Below are positions 58,114 to 64,000 of a stretch of DNA of 64,000 nucleotides, one piece after another. The notes below the pieces were generated by a model. It saw only the letters and a list, made by a program, of their open reading frames with translations. It made no database searches and was not told the origin of the DNA. The position numbers were made by a program, and so were the translations under genes. Position 1 is the first letter of the stretch. Each line of letters opens with the position of its first letter. This stretch comes from Gymnogyps californianus (Eukaryota > Chordata > Aves > Accipitriformes > Cathartidae): assembly GCF_018139145.2 (NCBI RefSeq), contig NC_059500.1:53872663-53936662 (forward strand). Reading direction: 5' to 3'.

Positions 58114-61100
58114 GTAACGCATATGCCGGCGGCGGTGTGGAGGAAGGTCACCCGCGGCCCGCTGTCTGCACAGAGCTGGGCTTGCGGCTTCACCTGCTGA
58201 GGTTTGCTCTCCTCCCAGGGTTAAAGGTGCTCCGTTTACACACTCTGCCAGTTCCGGTGTGGTCACCTAACACAGCAGGTTCAGATGTGTAAAGCACCTA
58301 TTCTCTGGATCTAACCACTTCCTCGGAAGTCTTTGTTAACAAGTTGTAAAGGTGGAAACTATCCTTACGGTAGCCAGAGCCTAAAAATACAGTTTTGGAA
58401 ACCTACCTTGAACACAACTGAAGCACAGCTGGGCTACTGCAGTGTTAATCAACATGTATATGTTAAAGTGAATCAGTAACAGCATGGTTACTACAACATG
58501 GATACTCTTCTCTTAAAATATATGAGTTAAATATGTTTCAACTCTTCCACTATACAAAATCTTTCAAACAACTCTTTCTTTAGGTTCAGTTAGGTAACTG
58601 CAGTTATTTCACATTACTAGGAAGGCACTACGCAGCTGTTCGTTGTTCTAGAAACCTCAGACTAAATAGGGGATTGTTTATTCCCTGTCATAAAATAATA
58701 AAATAGCAGCAGAGAAAGAGAAGGAAAACCAGTTGGACTAAGGTTCAGGAAGTTGTGCTGGACAGAACTTACAGTGTAGCACTAGTTATAGCTTTCTGAT
58801 TTGTGTTAGGTATCTTATGATCCGTAACTTGTTTATATACTAAATGCTAGCATGCAATCTGAAGAACTTAGCTGGAGTTTGTCCCTTTAGTTTTGCATTT
58901 AAATTGAATACAGATAAATTTAAAATTATTAAAGTAGTGATGGATGAATTTCGAATTTATTAAGTTGCCAGTAGATGGCATATTCTAGTTTTCAAAGCAG
59001 TGTGCAGATAGTAGGTTTTGTAGGATCACATGTAAACTGAGCTCTGGAGGTGACCCTGGAAATGTGGCTGGGAAGGAGAAAGCATAAGGAAAGAGGGTAT
59101 AATAAAATACTGGATAGCCCTTAACTGTTTAAAGAAAATCAACTTTTTGCAAGGTTTGTAAACATAATTTTCTGTCTGTGCTGGGTTATATGTTTCTCAG
59201 ATGCAATCACAAGTTTTGTGTACAATTTATATTTATTTTTTTCCCTATACAGAGGGGCTCCTCCCACCCCCAAAGTTTTTGGAAATCCAGATGACGGGAA
59301 GGTTTTCAGTTTGAGAGAATGATGATGAAATTAAAGTGGAGGCTTGCTTTATGATCTGCTTCTCTGCTGTGCAGGATGAAAGACAGAGTTGAGGAAACAG
59401 CTTGAATTCAGGCTAGCATTTGTAGGGTGCTGCAGGCTTTGAACGGCAAACAGTCTTTGGCCTCTTGACCCCAGATGCCTAACAACTCTAGTTCTAGCCC
59501 ACATGCTCAGGCTAATGTGAAAAGTAAACTCCTTTGAGGACAGTTACAAAAAAGCCCTTTCAAGATTGCATACAAAATTTTTGCAAGTTGCTCTTCAGGA
59601 ACTCTCACTGTATTGTATTTCTTCTTTTTGACAATAGTAGTAGTCAACATAGTAGATTTCTCTCTAACACTGCAAATGCCTGATCATATCTGATTTGTAC
59701 TATGTTTGCAGACATACCGGCCATGTTAGAAAACCTGCATCTTTTAAAAATGTGTGAAGTAGGCAGTTATGTCAGGTGTGAAAGATGCAGTGGGGGCAAG
59801 GGGAGGACTAAATTTTGTGTCATAAGGGGACGGAGGAAAATAGCTCTGCTCTGAGCTTAGGGAGAGCGTAGGGAGGAGGAAAAGACTGCCAGTTGTCTTT
59901 TCCACATGTGAGTAAAACCTGTCATGTGTCTGGAGTCTCATGTTAGACAAACTACTTCCAGGCTATTTGTGGCAAATAGTATAGCCTGATTTATTTGCTT
60001 TTAGACATAAATTGTAACTAGAAATGCCTGGAGAAGTTAGGTCGTGCTAGGACCAGAATGAAATAGCTTAACTTAAAGCATTAGATATTCTCTTATGGTG
60101 AAATACTGGGATTTGGATGCTATCAGTTCTCCCATCTTCCTCTGAAAACCATCGTATTTATTAATAAAATAGATGCTTCCACTTCAAGCAATATGATGTA
60201 TTTGCTATGAGAGGTTCAAAAATACTGATTTGTTTTAAACGTAAATCTATCTCAAAACAACATGTGGGATTGAAACCTCTTGGAGCTTTTCATAGCTTCT
60301 GAATGTACTTTGGAGTGCCCCATGATTACAATATTGAGGGAATAGGGTGCTATTGTTACTCCAAGTCAATTAGTATGGATCAAGAAGTCATCAAAATTGT
60401 TTCTCCTAGAATGCCCTCCCTACTAGCAATGATGGTGTGACACTGCTCAGAAATGAACTAGTAAGTCTTTGGCTTGACCTGGAACAAAACACAGCAGGTG
60501 TTGGTGACACAGTCAGAATCTGTGAAGGCCTTTCCTGTTCCTTGTAGATGAGGAGGAGTCATAAAGTTACTGTAAATTGTTTGGAACAGGATTGTTGTGC
60601 TGTCAGTTTCCATGACAGAATAAATTTTTTTCCTTTTTTTTTTTTTTTAAGCAAAAAAAATTAGGTATATGCTGTCCTCTGAGCGGAGAGAAGATACAAA
60701 GCTGTTCAGTCATTGACTTATCCTCTGTGGAGGATTGTAGGTTGGAAGGAGACTGTTGCAAAAATAGGAAGGCGAGTAACATGACAGAAGTTGATGAAGA
60801 CCCCTCCAAATCCCAAGCCTTAGTGCATGGTAAAGCTCAGTGAGTTTTAGAGTCGCTCTGATGTGTGCTGGACACCCAAACCAGCTCGACTACTTCAGAA
60901 TAAGAGAATGTTAAAAGATGTTGTAAAGTTGTGTGCGTATTTTTTTCTTTATACGCTTCTTGGGATAACTCTGAAGAGAAGGGATTGTGGCCTTGTAAAT
61001 TGTATCTTAATGCTTTTTGGAAGAATAATAAAAACTCAACTGTTAGTTTGCCTTGACGTTGAAGGACTTGCCAGTTGTTTGTATTGTCTTGGTATGGCTC

Positions 61101-63539
61101 CAGAATGAAATACCAGTCTGTATCAAGTGGACACTGTTTATAGTAGAAGTTTGTTGAGGCTTCATTTTTATCATGAGCCTGCTCCTTAAAGTGTAACTTG
61201 CAAAATTCTTTCCAAACACTTAATGTATCAGATCTACAGCTCAAGGCTAGCATATGGCCTTGCTAAGTGCTTTTAGCGTGGCTGAATGGGTAAGAGGAGG
61301 TTCCAGGCCTCAGAGCATTTATAGCAGATCATTTGTTTTCATGAGATACGTGGGTGCTTGTAACACAATTAAAAGCAGGAATTTAATGTATTTCTGTTGT
61401 TGAAGTGCTATGGTCTGTACTTTCTGTTCTGGTGAGACTTTTATTCCTTGCCATTTTTTTCAACCACCCGAATATATACTTTGAAAAAGCTATTTCAATA
61501 ACCATTTACTAAGAAAGCCATTTTAAGATGTACAAGGCAACCTGGAAGAAGATACACATTTTGAAACTAGCAATGAAGAATGCAGCAGTATTTGTGGCTG
61601 ATCGTTCTTTACTCAGTATGGATCAGAACATTTTAAACATAACTTTTTTTATTTGATATTTCTAGACAGTGACATTCCTTGACCAACAGGTGGGTCTCTT
61701 CATAGGAAATTGGCTGAATTCACATACTTTGAAGCTTGCTAAAGACTTTATTGTGATGAGACAGGCTTAAATATGATTAATGCATAATATAAGTGCATTG
61801 TCTTCAAATAATAAAAAAAATATTAAAACAACCTTGTACACTCTATATGTAGTGTTATTTAGAGTGATAAGAAGCAAAATCGTGGTAGAAGGTCATGGCA
61901 CAGTACAGATTAAAATTTTAAATTTAATTTCTTACTGTTAATGAATTTGACTCTAGGACTACATAGAGCAAAGCTTACTAAATTAACCTTGCACTACGGA
62001 AGAATATTTCTGTGCTGGTGTGTAAAAGACGTTCTAAGTGCAACTTACAGACTTATACTTCAGGGTATAGACATAAAAAAGCCTAAGCTCGCCTGTGAAA
62101 TTTTTGCCAAGCTTTCTCATGTATGTAGAGGAATCAAAACCACTTTGTTTTGAATGGAACCCCACCAACTCAGTACTATGCCACTCCCTCCTCGCCTCCC
62201 TCCTCCCCCGCCTCCCCCAGGCTGGATTTTAGTTTATGCCCTGGTGTTATTTTTATAGAGGTAATACAACTTTTGGGTCTAAAAGGCTGCTTTTCCTTGC
62301 TTTGCTTGGGAAGCTCTACACAGGGGAAACCAAGTCAGTTCCGAGGTTTCCTGTATATAGTGTGCAACTACTCAGTGAACTACATGAAAGGTAACCCTTC
62401 AGAGGAGGAGTCTGAGATTTTGTTTTATAAGGGGTTTTTCGGGTTATTTTTCCAGTGGTATTATGAGAGTTGAATGACATGAGGATATCTTGATGTGTGT
62501 GGGAATAATACTGCATAGTAAACAATGGGGTTTAGTGTAAGAAATTAAAAAAATTAAGTCCTTGCAGCATTTGAAATCCTTGGTAACTGTTTTCAATTAT
62601 ATCTCAATGTATGAGATGTTTTCTTACTTAATGAGAAGAAATTTTTCATTGGAACTCACAAAGAATTGGTGGTACACTGAGTCCTTTCATGACTAGCCTT
62701 TTTACTCTTTCATATATTAGCTTGCAACATCATTAATAATGAGATTTGAATTGATGACTAGTTCATGGTTTTCTTATATCACTCTTTTTTTTAAAGTGAG
62801 GTGACCAAAATGGGAAGGCAGTGATTTGTTTGTGATATCTTCATGTATAACAATCATACCTAAGGGATTAAGCACTCTCTTGATGTTGTCTAGCTATTGA
62901 AGTTCACCTAGATACTGTTGTGGGAAAACACTACAAAAAAGCAATGAGGAGAAAGAGAAACACTGATTTTGGTCAGAGAATGGAAGAGAAAAATCTGTTG
63001 TATAGGGGACTGCCTAGTGAAGTGAAGTAAATGAGGGCAGGTCAGCTCAAAAAGCAAGAATTGCATAGCTGGAGTTTAAGCCATGTGGAAAAGATTAATT
63101 CCTAGCTTTGTTGAATTGCTAAATGTGATACTGATCAGGTTCTAAACAATGAACTACTTTCTCCAATAATTTAGAGCACAAGGAATTCTGTAAACTATTG
63201 CAGAGCATTTTTACTCTGTTTTTAAAAAAACCCCAAAACAGAAAATGAAAAACCTCTGTGTTTTCTCCAAATGAAGCAATAAATCACATTCCCCCATCCT
63301 AAAAAATTGTTCCTAGTATAGCAGCACAGTAGGAGTATTTTGCTGTCGCGGCAGATGTTAAGTAAACAAGTCTAGAATATATCTGGTCCTTGCAGAAGCT
63401 TTTATGAGTGACAACATGCTGGAGTTTCTGCAGTGTTGATGGTTGAGGAGAAAGGAGGCCTGTACATGCAGAAGTACACGTGTACACAGCCTCAGAAACA
63501 AGCAGGAAGAACAAGAGCTGTTTCTGGTCACAAAACTGC
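58114..63539. other. PLGRKT: PLGRKT intron 1
   Basis: Long AT-rich intron. No exon with similarity to the rest of PLGRKT is visible. One 24-base segment at 61666-61689 has splice sites and phase that would fit the gene. A 34-base C/T-run lies near 62.2 kb. Confidence 0.6.
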
Positions 63540-64000
63540 AACGTCATGGGAATAACTGAGATGTGGTAGGACAGCTCATGCAACTGGAAATCTGTAATGG
63601 ACAGATACAAGCTCTTCAGGAAAGACAGGTAGGGAAGACAAGGAGAAGAGCTGCCCATGATGTGAAGGAGTAGCTTGTGTGTTAAGGTCAGAGGAGAGCC
63701 CACAAAATATGACACGGTGGTGGGAGTGTGCTGCAGACTACCGATCAGGGTGACGAAGTACATGAAGCCTTTAAACGACTGAAGAAAGCCTCTGGATTAC
63801 TGACTGGTTCTCATGAGACTTCAGTCTCCCTAACATCTGCTGGAAGGAGCGTAAAGCAGGACATAAGCAATTGAGTACATTTCTGGAAAATGTGAGGGAT
63901 AACTATTTGATACGGGTAGGTACTGGATGGGCCATCCAGGGCTCATGCACAGCTGGATTTGTTACTCAGAAATAGGGAAGAACTGATTTGGGGATATAAT
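63540..64000 (+). mobile_element. CR1 LINE ORF2 fragment (endonuclease region)
   Basis: The plus strand follows the CR1 ORF2 order: AACTGAGATGTGGTAGGAC, GACAGATACAAGCTCTTCAG, GGTGGGAGTGTGCTGCAGAC, then CTAACATCTGCTGGAAGGAG and AGCAGGACATAAGCAATTGAG. Translated, the last part reads NICWKERKAGHKQLSTFLE, the conserved end of the CR1 endonuclease domain. Frame changes and stops show it is dead. It continues past the right edge. The 154-codon minus-strand frame over it is incidental. Confidence 0.85.

Noticed and set aside
57188..58292. 290-, 217-, 172- and 164-codon frames around the PLGRKT promoter
   Set aside because: GC-composition artefacts overlapping on both strands. The true PLGRKT frame starts at 58033 and is short because the exon is short.
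63299..63763. 154-codon minus-strand frame
   Set aside because: It largely overlaps a plus-strand CR1 ORF2 fragment and is an antisense chance frame.

Overview
The window reads as nuclear DNA from a bird, most likely a neoavian. The evidence is three vertebrate genes split by GT-AG introns, CR1 LINE fragments of the avian type (including the attctgtgat 3' end), and two solo LTRs of a TGTCCTGGTTTCGGCTGGG family that I associate with bird genomes. Most short open frames here are chance. The real coding content is three genes, two of them complete.

Layout, left to right. 1-15.5 kb is intergenic and holds one GC-rich block, one solo LTR with a 5-bp target duplication, a CR1 scrap and a possibly decayed coding block. 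15.9-22.8 kb is PDCD1LG2 (PD-L2) on the minus strand. It has six coding exons, all joined at phase 1, encoding 322 residues. 22.8-33.8 kb is intergenic with CR1 pieces. 34.9-42.7 kb is CD274 (PD-L1) on the minus strand, also six coding exons with phase-1 joins, encoding 290 residues, the human length. Its 5' leader exon probably lies in the CpG island at 46.7-47.4 kb. 47.5-57.3 kb holds a G-rich degenerate tandem repeat block and a second solo LTR. A second CpG island at 57.3-58.0 kb leads into PLGRKT on the plus strand. Only its first coding exon (27 residues) is recognisable, and the gene runs off the right edge. The window ends inside a CR1 endonuclease-domain fragment.

The gene order PLGRKT - CD274 - PDCD1LG2, with PLGRKT divergent from the two ligand genes, matches human 9p24.1 in reverse. 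Human 9p corresponds to the avian Z chromosome, so the window is probably Z-linked. CD274 and PDCD1LG2 are tandem duplicates. Both encode signal peptide, IgV, IgC, membrane segment and cytoplasmic tail on exons of the same phase, and both IgV exons begin with the same ten bases. Their products are the ligands of the inhibitory receptor PD-1. PLGRKT encodes an unrelated plasminogen receptor.

The points most worth checking are the differences from mammals. Bird PD-L2 keeps a PD-L1-like long IgV domain and has a longer tail on two small exons. PD-L1 has changed at some PD-1 contact positions but keeps a tail cysteine at residue 272. There is a perfect triple-GAAA interferon element just inside CD274 intron 1, and there are two well-formed candidate micro-exons. 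I found no evidence of a wholly new system.
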